Shown here: piece after piece, positions 7,550 to 16,987 of the stretch
How the letters are laid out: each line of letters opens with the position of its first letter
Numbering within the stretch: position 1 is the stretch's first letter
Assembly: GCA_963770275.1 (NCBI GenBank)
Contig: CAVYPD010000002.1
Span: 124,001-188,000 of the forward strand
Length of the DNA: 64,000 nucleotides
Direction of reading: 5' to 3'
DNA from: Roseiarcus sp963770275
GTDB taxonomy: Bacteria > Pseudomonadota > Alphaproteobacteria > Rhizobiales > Beijerinckiaceae
Made by a program: the position numbers and the translations under genes
Notes under the pieces: model-generated
Seen by the model: the letters and a program-made list of their open reading frames with translations, nothing else
The model's database searches: none
What the model was told of the DNA's origin: nothing

Positions 7550-10448
7550 ATGGCGGATTCATCTTCCCGAGGCTTTAGCCAGGCGGTGATTTGGTCTCTA
7601 GCGGTGGCTGTGCTGATCACTGGCCTCGTTTGCTTGGGATTGAGGGCGTTCCTCTCCCCGGCTGAAACGAGCGGGACGGCCCTTATCCTCGGGCTCTTTG
7701 TCTGGGCGGGCGCTGCCGCCCTTTGCGCGCTGGGGCTGAAGGTTCTCTCCCATGGCCACGACTTCTGGGTGGCGCTCGCCGCGATGTGGCGCCCGCTTGC
7801 GCTCGTTGTCGTGGGCGCTTTCCTACTGTTCTTCAACGATCAGGGGCGCGAACTCGGGGTCAGCCTGATGATCGATGGCGAAGGTTGGTTCCACCTCATT
7901 TTTCTGTTCGTAGCTCTGTTCCTGGCGCTGCTCTACTGGAGCCTCAACAGCTGGCTCAGCGCGAGGCTCGGGGTCCGGGCGGCGCTCGACAACGGCGTGC
8001 TCGGCGTCGTCCCGACATATCCTTTGCCAGAGAAACCGAACGCGCGGGTCGTCAGCGGAGATGAGCGGTGGCTTTTCTGGCTACCAAGACTGCTTGGCGT
8101 CTGCGCGCATTTCTTCGCCGCCGTCAACTTGGCGTTCGCCGCCTGGAATCAACAAGCTTTCGTCCAGGAAACGCTGTTCGTACGCCTGCTTGCCTGGACG
8201 GCGCCGGTCGTCATCGTCGTATTCACGCTACTGGTCTACATCTTCGATCATTACGCGCTCTCGGATCGGACGGCAGGCGAAAAGTCGGCTCCGGCCCGCG
8301 TCGGCTCGCTCGCCGCAGCCGCGTTGCTTCTCCTCGCCATCGCAATCCTGGCCTTCGTCAAGTTCCACTCCGATTCCGCCGTTTGGGCCCGCTTTTTGTG
8401 GGGAACATTCACGATCAGTCTGTCGGCTTTCGGTTTCCTGATCCTCGTCAGCTTCCTCAAGCGAGGTAAGCCGCTCGGGCGCGACGCCTCAGTGGCGGAT
8501 CGCACGGAGGACAATCGGATTGAGGGCGAATCCATCGTGCGCTGGACCTGTTGGCTTTTCCTCCCCACCCTGGTCTTCTTCCTGCTCGTGTGGTTCCTGG
8601 CGCCGTTGGTCGGGCGCGCCTTGGGCTCGATGGTTGTTGCTTATTTCGCGCTCGGAGCCGTGCTCGCAACGATCAATGCCTTCGAGCTCGCGATCGCCTC
8701 GTTGGTCCAGCGCAATATGTTCGGCAAAGGCGCGAAACCTCGCGTCGTGGGCGCCTACGTCGTCACCGCGATCGTTGCTTTGGGCTTTCTGAATGCGTGG
8801 CTGCATCCGTTCCATCGGGTGCGTCGCTGCGACGGCGGAGACTGCGTCGCCCGGGCGTCGGCCGCGGCCTATGTCCATGAACCCGATCGCAGACCGAGCG
8901 TCGAGGCTGCGGCCCGAGCGTGGTACCAGCAGGCGAAGGCCGCTTTCCTGCACGGCCCACGGCGGGCAGATGGACGAGAACGCGCGCGTGCCGATGGTGA
9001 TCGTCGCGACCGCCGGCGGAGGCATCCGGGCCGCGTACTGGACGGCGAAGGTGCTCGAACAGCTCAAGGAAGACCTTCGACCGAATGGCCTGCGTCCCTA
9101 TCTGTTTGCGATCAGCGGTGTCTCCGGCGGCAGCGTTGGCGCGGCGGCGTTTGATGCGGCTCTGGCGCGCAGCGACGAGAGCGGATGCGACGAATCCCCT
9201 TGTTCGCTGGCAACGGATTTCCTGAAGGATGACTTTCTCGCGCCGACGCTTGCAGCCGGAGTTTTCAAGGACCTTCCCGCAAGCTTCCTGCCCGATCTCT
9301 GGCAGGACGATCGCGGCACGGCGCTGGAACAGGGGTTCGAGCACGCGAGCCGCGGTGAACTAACAAGACCGTTCCTCAGTCTCTTTCCGTATGGAGACAA
9401 GACATCTCAGTGGCGACCGATTCTGCTGCTTAATGCAACTCAAGAAGAATCGGGCAAGCGGATCATCACCAGCCACGTCCTGATCGAACGCAACGTCTTC
9501 ATCGACGCCCTCGACGCGCTGCACGTGCTTGACAGCGATGTGCGCGCGAGCACGGCGGCGCATAACAGCGCCCGCTTCTCCTACATTTCGCCCGCGGGCA
9601 ATCTCGGCCGACGGAAGGACCAGCTGGCGCGTTCGAAGGGCTGGCCGACGGACTGGGAGAGTTTGAAAACGGCCTTGAGTGCCTGGCTGGCGGAGTGGAA
9701 CGGCTCGGTAATCGACGGGGGCTATTTCGAGAACTACGGCGCCCTGTCGGCACTCGAACTGGCCCGTCACGCAAAGGCGACTCTTGACGAGGAAAAGGCG
9801 CAAGTGAAACTCGTGGTCCTGATGATCAGCAGCGATCCGGATCTCGCCAAGGCGCATCCGGTTGTCCGGATCGAAGAGCCAAGCGGGATGACGTGCGTGG
9901 TGAGCTCCACGGAGCGCGAGCCTGGGAGTCCACCCCAGTCTCCGAACTATCTTTCCGTCGATCCGGGACAGGTCGCGAACGCATGGTTGAACGAGCTGGT
10001 CGCGCCGCTTCAGGGCGTGGAGGCCGCGCGCGAGGCGCACGGGAATAGGGCCGCCGCGGATCTTGCCCTCGAAATCTGCGGAGAATTCCGGCCGCAAGGC
10101 GCGACAGCCTCGCCAACCATTGCTTCGCCTTCATCGATCCTCCCGACCTCCTTGCAGACGCAGGCGGCCGCCACCGCGGATCAAGGCAAGACCGTGGAGA
10201 TCACGGACAAGGCTGTCACGGCTAAACCCGACGAGCCCTATTTTGCCCATCTCGCGATGTGCAGAGCCGACGACCAAGGGGATGTGACGGTCCAACCCCC
10301 GCTCGGCTGGGTGCTTTCGGAGGCGACCCGGCACGGGCTTGACGATCTGGTGACGCGATGTGGGAACGGGGAGCAGCTGATGCAGCTCGAGGCGGCTCTC
10401 GGCGGACCAGCTCAGCGGCAGGCCGCCGTGACCACCCCACGCAAATGA
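7550..10448 (+). pseudogene. Membrane-anchored patatin-like phospholipase, frameshifted
   Basis: Two adjoining frames make one protein of about 965 residues. The first frame (7550 to about 8954) encodes roughly ten hydrophobic segments; the second carries a patatin hydrolase domain with the oxyanion motif TAGGGIRAAYW, the nucleophile elbow SGVSGGSVG and the catalytic-Asp motif DGGYFENYG. Dropping one G near 8954 joins the frames cleanly. Patatin domains cleave acyl chains from lipids using a Ser-Asp dyad. The ATG at 7550 has GAGG 7 nt upstream, better than the longer frame opening at 7427. Whether the break is real or a sequencing error cannot be told from one sequence. A CRP-type site lies upstream. 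It resembles the large patatin protein at 56.5-59.4 kb in combining membrane segments with a patatin domain. Confidence 0.75.
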
Positions 10449-10583
10449 CGGCGAATGCGTCGAGCGGGGGCGCGGTAGAAAGGATTGCGCTCTGCCAGCC
10501 GGCAAGGGGACGCAACCACCTCCAGAGGGAACCTATCCGGCGGACGGAGTGCCCAGTCTCATCCCGGATCTTGGCGGTGTTGG

Positions 10584-10810
10584 CGCACCCGAGCTTCCTG
10601 ATGCGACCGCGAATTTCACGGGAAGCGGCTCAGTAACCGGAGCGAGGAGGCGCTCTGAGCGCGCCGCCTACCACCTGAAACGGTGCTGCGGCCACTGCCC
10701 CGGGCGCATTGAACCGCGCGGCGAATGGCGAGCCGTATGCGTGGGTTGTCGCGTGGCTCGGCGTGGTTGTGCGGGTCGCCGAAGAGCGCCGCCGTGCCGC
10801 CAAACGACCG
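10584..10810. repeat. Left copy of a ~220-bp imperfect repeat; remnant of a gene 3' end
   Basis: The text from 10584 (CGCACCCGAGCTTCCTGATG) parallels that from 12682 (CGCACCCGAGCTTACTGATG) for about 220 bases with scattered mismatches and small gaps. Read on the minus strand it would encode a version of the C-terminal tail of the His/Tyr-rich secreted protein (AYGSPFAARFNAPG here; AYGAPFAAPFNAAG there). The rest of that gene is absent. The two copies point the same way and enclose the fumarase gene. Confidence 0.7.
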
Positions 10811-11029
10811 AGCCTGCGGGGCTCGCGTTTCGTTTTCATGAGGATCAGGGGCGTGTCACAATAGACATCGGCGCCGCCTTCAGCCCACAGAGGCGGACAT
10901 CGAATAGGTCGAGCGCGTTTGCGCCGGGGGACGGCGGCGCGCGCGTCGACGGCTGGTCGACGCCCCCTTGCGCCTGCGGGCCGAGCAGATCCTGCGGCGC
11001 GCCCAAGGGGGTCGAAAGGAGGTTTCCCA

Positions 11030-12608
11030 GTGACCGCAGCGCCGCGCCTGATCCGCGAGGACGACTTCGTCGCCAGCATCGCCGACGCCCTTCAATATAT
11101 CGCCGTCTATCATCCTCCGAGCTTCATCCGGGCGCTCGCGGAGAGCTACGCCCGGGAGGAAAGCCCGGCCTCTCGCGACGCGATGGCCCAGATCCTCATC
11201 AATTCCCGCATGGCCGCCTTCGGACGAAGGCCGATCTGTCAGGATACCGGCGTCGTCAACGTATTCGTCAAGATCGGCATGGGAGCCCGGATCGATAGCG
11301 AGCGGCCCGTCGCGGACCTCGTCAATGACGCCGTGCGCCAGGCGTACACCCATCCGGACAATCCTCTGCGCGCCTCCATCGTGCGCGATCCGATCATCGG
11401 CCGGATCAATACGCGCGACAACACGCCGGCGGTCGTTCACTTCGACATGGTGGCCGGCGATGAAGTCACCGTGACGGTCGCGGCAAAGGGGGGCGGCTCT
11501 GAGAACAAGGCCAAGTTCGTAAACCTCCCGCCCGCGGGTTCGGTCACGGACTGGGTCGTGCAGACGGTCGAGACGCTGGGGGCGGGTTGGTGCCCGCCCG
11601 GACTCCTCGGCATCGGGGTTGGCGGCTCCGCCGAAAAGGCGATGTGCATGGCCAAGGAGGCCTTGATGGAGCCCATCGACATGGCGGACCTCCTGCGGCG
11701 AGGACCGTCGTCGCCACTCGAGGAAATGCGGATCGAGATCTACGACAAGATCAACGCGCTTGGCATCGGGGCGCAGGGCCTCGGCGGCCTGACGACCGTG
11801 CTCGACGTGAAGATTCGCTCCTTCCCGTGCCACGCCGCCTCCAAGCCGGTTGGACTCATCCCTCAATGCGCCGCCGACCGTCACGTCACTTTCAGCCTCG
11901 ACGGGTCAGGCCCGGTCGCGCTGACGCCGCCCGACCTGTCGCTCTGGCCTGAGCCGTCGATGGGCGAACAGGCGGCCTCGGCTCGGCGGGTGGACCTCGA
12001 TTGTTTGACGCGGGAGGAGGTTGCGACATGGCGAGCGGGCGAAACGCTGCTCCTCTCAGGACGCCTGCTGACCGGCCGCGACGCCGCTCACGCGCGACTC
12101 GTGTCCATGATCGCGGAGAGGCGAGCGGCTGCCGGTCGACCTCAGGGATCGCGCGATCTACTACGTGGGCCCTGTCGCCGCCGTGCGAGACGAGGTCGTC
12201 GGACCGGCTGGCCCGACGACATCGACGCGCATGGACGGGTTCACCGAGACGGTGCTGGCGGCGACGGGCCTCCTTGTCATGATCGGCAAAGCCGAGCGTG
12301 GCCCAGCGGCGGTCGAGGCTATCAAGCGACACGGCGCCGCCTATCTCATCGCGGTCGGCGGCGCGGCCTATCTCGTGTCCAAGGCGGTCAGGTCGGCCCG
12401 TGTGCTCGCTTTCGCCGACCTCGGCATGGAGGCGATCCATGAATTCGTCGTCGAGAACATGCCGGTGACGGTGGCGGTCGACAGCAGCGGAGCATCCATC
12501 CATGAGACGGGCCCCTCGCAATGGCGGCGGCCCGTCATGACCCGGTCAGGAGTCGCCTTGTCGACGGGCCAAGCTCCGGCTGCGCCGAGCCAAGTCGCGA
12601 GGCGATGA
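11030..12608 (+). pseudogene. Fumarate hydratase, class I (iron-sulfur), frameshifted
   Basis: Class I fumarases reversibly hydrate fumarate to malate using a [4Fe-4S] cluster. The start is a GTG at 11030 with an ideal AAAGGAGG 7 nt upstream. The first frame carries the fumarase alpha domain, including RRPICQDTGVVNVFVK with a cluster-type Cys, AKGGGSENKAKF, and later GLGGLTTVLDVKIRSFPCHA. After residue 363 (MIAE) the frame changes; removing the A at 12119 restores GERLPVDLRDRAIYYVGPV, and the second frame continues with the beta domain (GPTTSTRMDGFTE, GGAAYLVSKAV, FADLGMEAIHEF). The corrected product is about 525 residues, normal for the family. The last roughly 28 residues look like an unrelated extension. 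Direct repeats flank the gene. Confidence 0.85.
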
Positions 12609-12681
12609 GGACATCTGTCACAGCCGACCGCTCGACATCGAAGTCGAGCAGGCCGGCTTTTGACGATTTCATTTATCCGAT

Positions 12682-12900
12682 CGCACCCGAGCTTACTGAT
12701 GCGACCGCGTATTTCGCCGGAAGTGGCTCAGTAGCTGACGTGCGCAGGCGGTGGCGCTCCGAAAGCGCCGCCCACCACCTGGAACGGTGCTCCGGCCACT
12801 GTCCCCGCCGCATTGAATGGCGCAGCGAACGGAGCGCCGTACGCGTAACCGCCCGGGCCGCCGAAGAGCGCCGACACGCCGCCCAACACGCCGCCAACGA
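12682..12900. repeat. Right copy of the ~220-bp imperfect repeat flanking fumarase
   Basis: This is the partner of the copy at 10584-10810. It covers the downstream flank and the 3' end of the intact His/Tyr-rich gene. The copies diverge by substitutions and short gaps, so the duplication is not recent. Confidence 0.7.
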
Positions 12901-13282
12901 CCCCCTCCACGATCATGCCCGCGCCGGTAAAGACTCCCCCGACGGCATAGCCGGTTCCACCCACAACATTGCCGACAGCCGACACAGGCCCCCCCACGGG
13001 CCCCCAGCCGTAGCTCGGGCTCTGCACGACCACCGGTTCTTGCGCGTGAACGACGATATAACGACCCTCGTGAGCGTGGTGGCGATAGTGCGCGTAATGC
13101 GTGTGCGCGTATGCGTAATGCGCGTGCGCGTAGTGATGATGCGCATAGTACTGTTGCGCCGATGCTGGAGTGGCGATGGCGAACGCCAGCGTCGTCGTCC
13201 CGACCGTCGCCGCCAGACAGAAGAAGAGTGCTGAATGGCATGAGACCAATTCCTTTAGCTTGGTGAGCCCGCTATCGTTCAA
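12728..13282 (-). CDS. Secreted His/Tyr-rich and glycine-rich protein of unknown function
   Basis: The 184-residue product has a hydrophobic signal segment (LFFCLAATVGTTTLAFAIA) with a likely cleavage after PASA. Next comes a low-complexity stretch of alternating Ala-His-Tyr units (residues about 43-70, e.g. YAHAHYAYAHTHYAHYRHH) that could bind metal ions, then a Gly/Val-rich middle, and a tail with AYGAPFAAPFNAAG and PFQVVGGAFGAPP. The start is a TTG with a poor ribosome-binding site, so the true start may be nearer the signal segment. I do not recognise a named family. Its 3' end is duplicated beyond the fumarase gene. Confidence 0.6.
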   Translation of the reverse strand: MNDSGLTKLKELVSCHSALFFCLAATVGTTTLAFAIATPASAQQYYAHHHYAHAHYAYAHTHYAHYRHHAHEGRYIVVHAQEPVVVQSPSYGWGPVGGPVSAVGNVVGGTGYAVGGVFTGAGMIVEGVVGGVLGGVSALFGGPGGYAYGAPFAAPFNAAGTVAGAPFQVVGGAFGAPPPAHVSY

Positions 13283-13730
13283 AATCGAGTTTTCGAGTTT
13301 TTCCGCTGACTAGGTAATCCGAGCGGGCGCCCAAGATCAAGCGAGCGATCAGAAGAGGCCCAGCGGTTTTGGTTAACGCCGTCGCGGAAAAGTTCTGCAT
13401 CATCCTTGCTTCGTCCTCGAGATGAACGCCATAAACCCCCGCGGCCGGCATCCGTTCCATCTCCATTCATCCCTGTCTCCGGCGCGGCTCAAACAGCCCC
13501 GCCGATATGTGGCGGATACACAAACGTCATTCCGATTCCAGTTGACGACCCGAGAACGAAGACGACCTTTTCCCCGCCGTCCTGAGGGATCAGGCGCAAT
13601 ATGTCCGCCCCAATTGACGCGTAGGATTTGATGGAGGGAGAGGCCGCCCGCCTCCATTATTTCGCACCGAGCGGGAACGGAGACAGGCGGACCGCGTTGA
13701 GTCTTGTGGCGGGAACGGAGGCACAAGCCG

Positions 13731-13943
13731 ATGTTCGCAATGGGAGAGAAACTACGGGCGCTGCCGTCATGGCGCGAAATAGACGTCTTCGCCAAATGGC
13801 GGCTGCACTGTCTGACCGAAATCGAGCAAGACGAGGAGCATTGCCTCGACGCGATGCTCCATTGGCGAGATCCGGCGGAGAGATCGAGAATCATTCGCTG
13901 CCGGCGCCACGCCTTGGTTGACGACAACCCGACGTCGGGTTGA
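13731..13943 (+). CDS. Small hypothetical protein
   Basis: A 70-residue frame starting with an ATG that has GGAGG 9 nt upstream. The product (MFAMGEKLRALPSWREIDVF at its start) is charged, has two Cys residues and no membrane segment or signal peptide, and looks alpha-helical around FAKWRLHCLTEIEQDEEH. I do not recognise it. It stands alone between divergent or convergent small genes. The good ribosome-binding site is the main support. Confidence 0.4.
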   Translation: MFAMGEKLRALPSWREIDVFAKWRLHCLTEIEQDEEHCLDAMLHWRDPAERSRIIRCRRHALVDDNPTSG

Positions 13944-13990
13944 GCTAGGTCCTGCCTCTGCGCAAGCGCAGTCCGGAGCCGCAGGCTGCG

Positions 13991-14177
13991 TTAGCTGAGC
14001 CAATGCGCGAGTTCTCGGCCATGCGGCCGGCCCTCCGCGATCCACATGCCGTACGCGTTCGCGAATGCGATGGTCGTCCAGCGAGGTGGCGAGCTCGATT
14101 GCGGGCGAATGAGCGGCTGATACGGCCAAGGCGCTTTTCTTGCTCGATTTCGCTTTGCTGCTTGGCGTCTTAGCCAT
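13991..14177 (-). pseudogene. DUF2934 small protein, frameshifted
   Basis: The first frame gives an N-terminus rich in Lys, Ser and Ala (MAKTPSSKAKSSKKSALAVS) as in many DUF2934 proteins, up to LDDHRIRE. The next frame then supplies AYGMWIAEGRPHGRELAHWL and a stop, which is the DUF2934 core (AYxxWxxxGRPxGRxxxHWL). Removing one base near 14057 joins them into about 61 residues. The family is common in rhizobia; its function is unknown. AAAGGGG lies upstream of the ATG. Confidence 0.6.
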
Positions 14178-14308
14178 GAGGAGCCCCTTTGAGTTCAGTT
14201 CTCGCTCCGCCGTCCTTTAGGAACTCAGGCGAAAAGTCCCTGAGCATGGTAATAATAAGTGACGGGCAGGGCGGCGGGCGCCTGACAGGAAGCCGAGAAG
14301 AGGCCGCT

Positions 14309-14722
14309 ATGACCCTTAAAGTGCAGGCGCTTGACCATCTGGTCGTCCAAGTCTCCGACCTCGAGGTCTCTGCCAGCTGGTACAAGCGGGTGCTCGGGAT
14401 GACGCGAGAGGACGTCCCGCCAGCGCCTGGGAAGCCGCCACGGACCGCGATGAGATTCGGCCGCCAGAAGATCAACCTGCGGCCAATTGCCACAAGCAAG
14501 GAAGATTGGTTCACCGCCGACCACGAGGCTGCGGGCAGCGAGGACCTGTGCTTTCTCACCGACGCGACGCCGGATCAGGTCGTCCAGCATTTGCGGGCCG
14601 AGGGCGTCGCCATCGTGACTGGCCCCGGGCCGAGACAAGGCGCGCTGGGCACGCTGATGTCCGTCTATTGTCGCGATCCGGACGGCAGCCTGATCGAGAT
14701 CGCGTCCTACCTCGAAGAATAG
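14309..14722 (+). CDS. VOC-family protein (glyoxalase/dioxygenase superfamily)
   Basis: A 137-residue protein with a pair of beta-alpha-beta-beta-beta modules. It opens with LDHLVVQVSDLEVSASWYKR, with the first metal-ligand His, and closes with YCRDPDGSLIEIASYLEE, where the final Glu is the usual last metal ligand. VOC proteins include glyoxalases, extradiol dioxygenases and fosfomycin-type resistance proteins; this one resembles the ring-cleavage or 'virulence protein' subgroup. The ATG at 14309 follows AAGAGG by 5 nt. The substrate is unknown. Confidence 0.85.
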   Translation: MTLKVQALDHLVVQVSDLEVSASWYKRVLGMTREDVPPAPGKPPRTAMRFGRQKINLRPIATSKEDWFTADHEAAGSEDLCFLTDATPDQVVQHLRAEGVAIVTGPGPRQGALGTLMSVYCRDPDGSLIEIASYLEE

Positions 14723-14783
14723 CCAAGTCCGATCGGTTATTTTATCCCGAGACGCCCAGAGGGTGCGGGCGGATAATGGCGCG

Positions 14784-15038
14784 TCAGGCCGCTATCGCCG
14801 ATCCCCGCGCTGTGAGATAGGCGGCGCATTCGTTCACGGTATTATATTCCCACAACAGCGTTGGCGGCAGTTCGACCCCGACTTCCTCTTCGATCTCCAT
14901 GGCCAGAATTACGGCATCGATGGACTGCAAGCCGTATTTCGACAATGGCGCGTCAGGGTCCATGCTGCCCTTTACCCTGAGAGCTTTCGAGATGCGCTCA
15001 ATTAGCCACGCGCGCATAGCCTCCAAGTCCTTGGCCAT
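14784..15038 (-). CDS. Stand-alone acyl carrier protein
   Basis: An 84-residue carrier protein: APLSKYGLQSIDAVILAMEI contains the GLxS motif whose Ser receives 4'-phosphopantetheine, followed by the second-half signature ELPPTLLWEYNTV typical of polyketide-type carrier proteins rather than the housekeeping AcpP. The ATG at 15038 has GGAG 6 nt upstream; an in-frame ATG at 15065 would add nine residues. No synthase, ligase or phosphopantetheinyl transferase lies nearby, so its partner enzymes must be elsewhere. Confidence 0.85.
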   Translation of the reverse strand: MAKDLEAMRAWLIERISKALRVKGSMDPDAPLSKYGLQSIDAVILAMEIEEEVGVELPPTLLWEYNTVNECAAYLTARGSAIAA

Positions 15039-15654
15039 CTCATACTCCAATTTTTCCGCAGCCATGCCCTGTACTTGCGGCAAAAGATAGGCGGTCAGCG
15101 CTGGGTTACGGACCCTCGCGCCGTGTGGTTTAGCGAGGCTCGGGTCGGCGGGCCACTTGCTGGGCCAGCGGAGCAAGGAGACCGAGATGCTTTAGCTTGC
15201 ACTCATGACGTCAAGATGATGCCGCCTCCAGAGCCGTATCGCGCCTTTCCACGGCCCCCTTCGACACCAGCGAGCCCTAGAAGACTTTGCCCGACGTGGC
15301 CCGAGGCGCGGCGAACTTCCAAAACCAGCGATGGGAGGAGGTGACCTTTTCGGGGACGCCCCCGCCGACCACGTACCGAGCGAGTGTGATTTTGACAGCA
15401 TCGATTAAGGCGCGAAGTCAGAAAGCGAAGATTGAGGGAATACTGAATGGTGATCGCCGCGACTGCCCTACGGGCCCTCTCGATCTGAGATCCGCAGGGA
15501 TCTGCGTCCGACTGCGGCGCGCGACAATTGACGCTCCGACCGACTCTCGGATCGAACCGTCTTTCCGCTCATGACGTGACGGAACCAAAAAAGGTTACGC
15601 GCGTTCACACGGCGAGCTGGCGGAGACGCCGTCGAGACCTGGAGGACGCATCGA
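15039..15654. other. Intergenic stretch without a convincing gene
   Basis: About 600 bases between the carrier-protein gene and the DUF1328 gene. Short frames exist on both strands but none combines a ribosome-binding site, plausible composition and a recognised family. It may contain decayed gene remnants. Confidence 0.4.
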
Positions 15655-15831
15655 ATGCCCGGAAACCTTATCTATTATGCGCTTGTCCTGATTGTCATCG
15701 CCTTGGTGGCGGCGCTGTTGGGATTCGGCGGTGTCGCCGGCACCGCTATGAGCGGGGCTCATCTCCTCCTTTGGGTGGCGGTCGTCATCGTCATCGTGGG
15801 CGTTGTGTTCGCCCTCATACGCAGAGCTTAA
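15655..15831 (+). CDS. DUF1328 family small membrane protein
   Basis: A 58-residue protein with two hydrophobic helices: MPGNLIYYALVLIVIALVAA, then LLGFGGVAGTAMSGAHLLLW and a second helix ending ALIRRA. The GFGGVAGTA turn between helices is the hallmark of DUF1328 (YtjA-like) inner-membrane proteins. GGAGG lies 9 nt before the ATG. The function is unknown; members are often linked to stress. The stop codon lies inside a perfect palindrome. Confidence 0.85.
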   Translation: MPGNLIYYALVLIVIALVAALLGFGGVAGTAMSGAHLLLWVAVVIVIVGVVFALIRRA

Positions 15832-15838
15832 GCTCTGC
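15821..15838. terminator. Perfect 18-bp palindrome at the end of the DUF1328 gene
   Basis: GCAGAGCTTAAGCTCTGC is fully self-complementary and includes the TAA stop. With no T-tract it is not a classic rho-independent terminator, but as RNA it could form a hairpin that protects the 3' end or pauses polymerase. Confidence 0.35.
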
Positions 15839-16131
15839 GCCGCGCGGTCGCCCCCGACCGCAGCGTGCGCCACAAGCGTCCGGCGGTGTTCCTCTCGTTC
15901 CTTTCGGGACGAGAGGCCCCGTCGGTCCCGCCTCCGATAGAGGAAACGTTATTCATACAATTATCGGCCTCGGCGTTTGAGCGTTCTCGCGCTCATTGAG
16001 GCGCCCCCATCGGAATGCGAGTCTGAGGCGCGCCTGGCGACAGGGCTTCTTCCTTGTCGGGCATTTCCTCGAAATGCGCGCATCCATTCGGTCCGCAATG
16101 GAACGCCGAATAGGCCCCGAGAGATGGACGA

Positions 16132-16530
16132 TTATAGATGACGACCCGATCGGTTGACGCCTTGTCTGACGACTCTGACGTCCATGCTTCCGATCAGGCT
16201 TCCGTGCTCGTCGAGAAAATCAATGTTCGTCCGGCCGAGACGTTGGGGGATAAGGACCGCGCTTTTGTCCGTGCGTACGACCAGATCGACGATGTCTGGA
16301 TCGGTTATGGAGATCTTTCCGAACGGGCGCTCACTGTGAATGGTCGTTGAGAACCCTTGGGTGAGCACCATCGTTTGTTTCGAGGGTCGCTCGACCGAGA
16401 GCGGCGTAGTTTGATCCGCGAAGCACGCAGGCGTCGCGAACAAAAGACCCGCATAAAAGGCCGCAAGGTAGAGTGAGCGCCCGATTGCTACTTGCAAACC
16501 GTCTCTCGGCCGCCGCTCAACCATTGCCAT
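16132..16530 (-). CDS. Secreted protein with CpaC/RcpA-type pilus N-terminal domain
   Basis: About 132 residues: a signal segment (LYLAAFYAGLLFATPACFA) followed by the T2SS-T3SS pilus N-domain (PF13629), seen in MVLTQGFSTTIHSERPFGKI, then ITDPDIVDLVVRTDKSAVLI and GRTNIDFLDEHG. In CpaC secretins this domain precedes the outer-membrane ring; here the protein stops after it, so it is a stand-alone domain. No cpa/tad genes lie nearby. Start options are the ATGs at 16530 and 16524; the longer frame back to 16587 would misplace the signal segment. Confidence 0.8.
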   Translation of the reverse strand: MAMVERRPRDGLQVAIGRSLYLAAFYAGLLFATPACFADQTTPLSVERPSKQTMVLTQGFSTTIHSERPFGKISITDPDIVDLVVRTDKSAVLIPQRLGRTNIDFLDEHGSLIGSMDVRVVRQGVNRSGRHL

Positions 16531-16653
16531 CGCCCCGCTGGGTCCCACCGCGCACCGAGGAATTATTCTGACACGATCGTGGTCCACCAGCCAACCGTCG
16601 CCTTGGACCTATGCGATTGCGGTCTTGCCGAACTGACGGGCTCGGCGAGCCGG

Positions 16654-16929
16654 TCAATTCATCCCCAGCGCGGCCAGATAAAGATCGAGGACCGTCTCCT
16701 CTTCGATTCGGCTGTCGCGGTCTTGTTTTCGGATCGAAACGATCTTTCGCATGATCTTCACGTCGAAGCCGTTCGCCTTGGCCTCGCCGTAGACATCCTT
16801 GATGTCGCTCGTGAGCGCCTTTTTCTCCTCTTCAAGGCGCTCGATCCGCTCGATGAACGCGAGCAGATGACCGGCGTTGACTTCGCTCGAACTGATCGTA
16901 TCCGTATCCGGTGCTTTCGCCATGTTCAT
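16654..16929 (-). CDS. gapR: GapR-type nucleoid-associated protein (DUF2312)
   Basis: A 91-residue protein typical of DUF2312: a coiled-coil region HLLAFIERIERLEEEKKALT, then DVYGEAKANGFDVKIMRKIV and a C-terminal EEETVLDLYLAALGM. GapR binds AT-rich, overtwisted DNA ahead of replication and transcription machinery in alphaproteobacteria, as shown in Caulobacter. Its presence is one of the better hints that this is an alphaproteobacterium. The gene lies downstream of the N-formylglutamate amidohydrolase on the same strand. Confidence 0.9.
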   Translation of the reverse strand: MNMAKAPDTDTISSSEVNAGHLLAFIERIERLEEEKKALTSDIKDVYGEAKANGFDVKIMRKIVSIRKQDRDSRIEEETVLDLYLAALGMN

Positions 16930-16987
16930 TCCCTGACCTCGACCCGTTTCGTGGAGGGCGACGGATCGCCCCGAACGTCACTTCAGG

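Noticed and set aside
8940..8970. Programmed ribosomal frameshift in the patatin gene
   Set aside because: No slippery heptamer or stop-codon context is visible, and many unrelated genes here show the same kind of shift, so error or mutation is simpler.
13400..13927. 175-residue minus-strand open frame
   Set aside because: Ser/Arg-rich with no family or ribosome-binding site; the short plus-strand frame at 13731 has better support.
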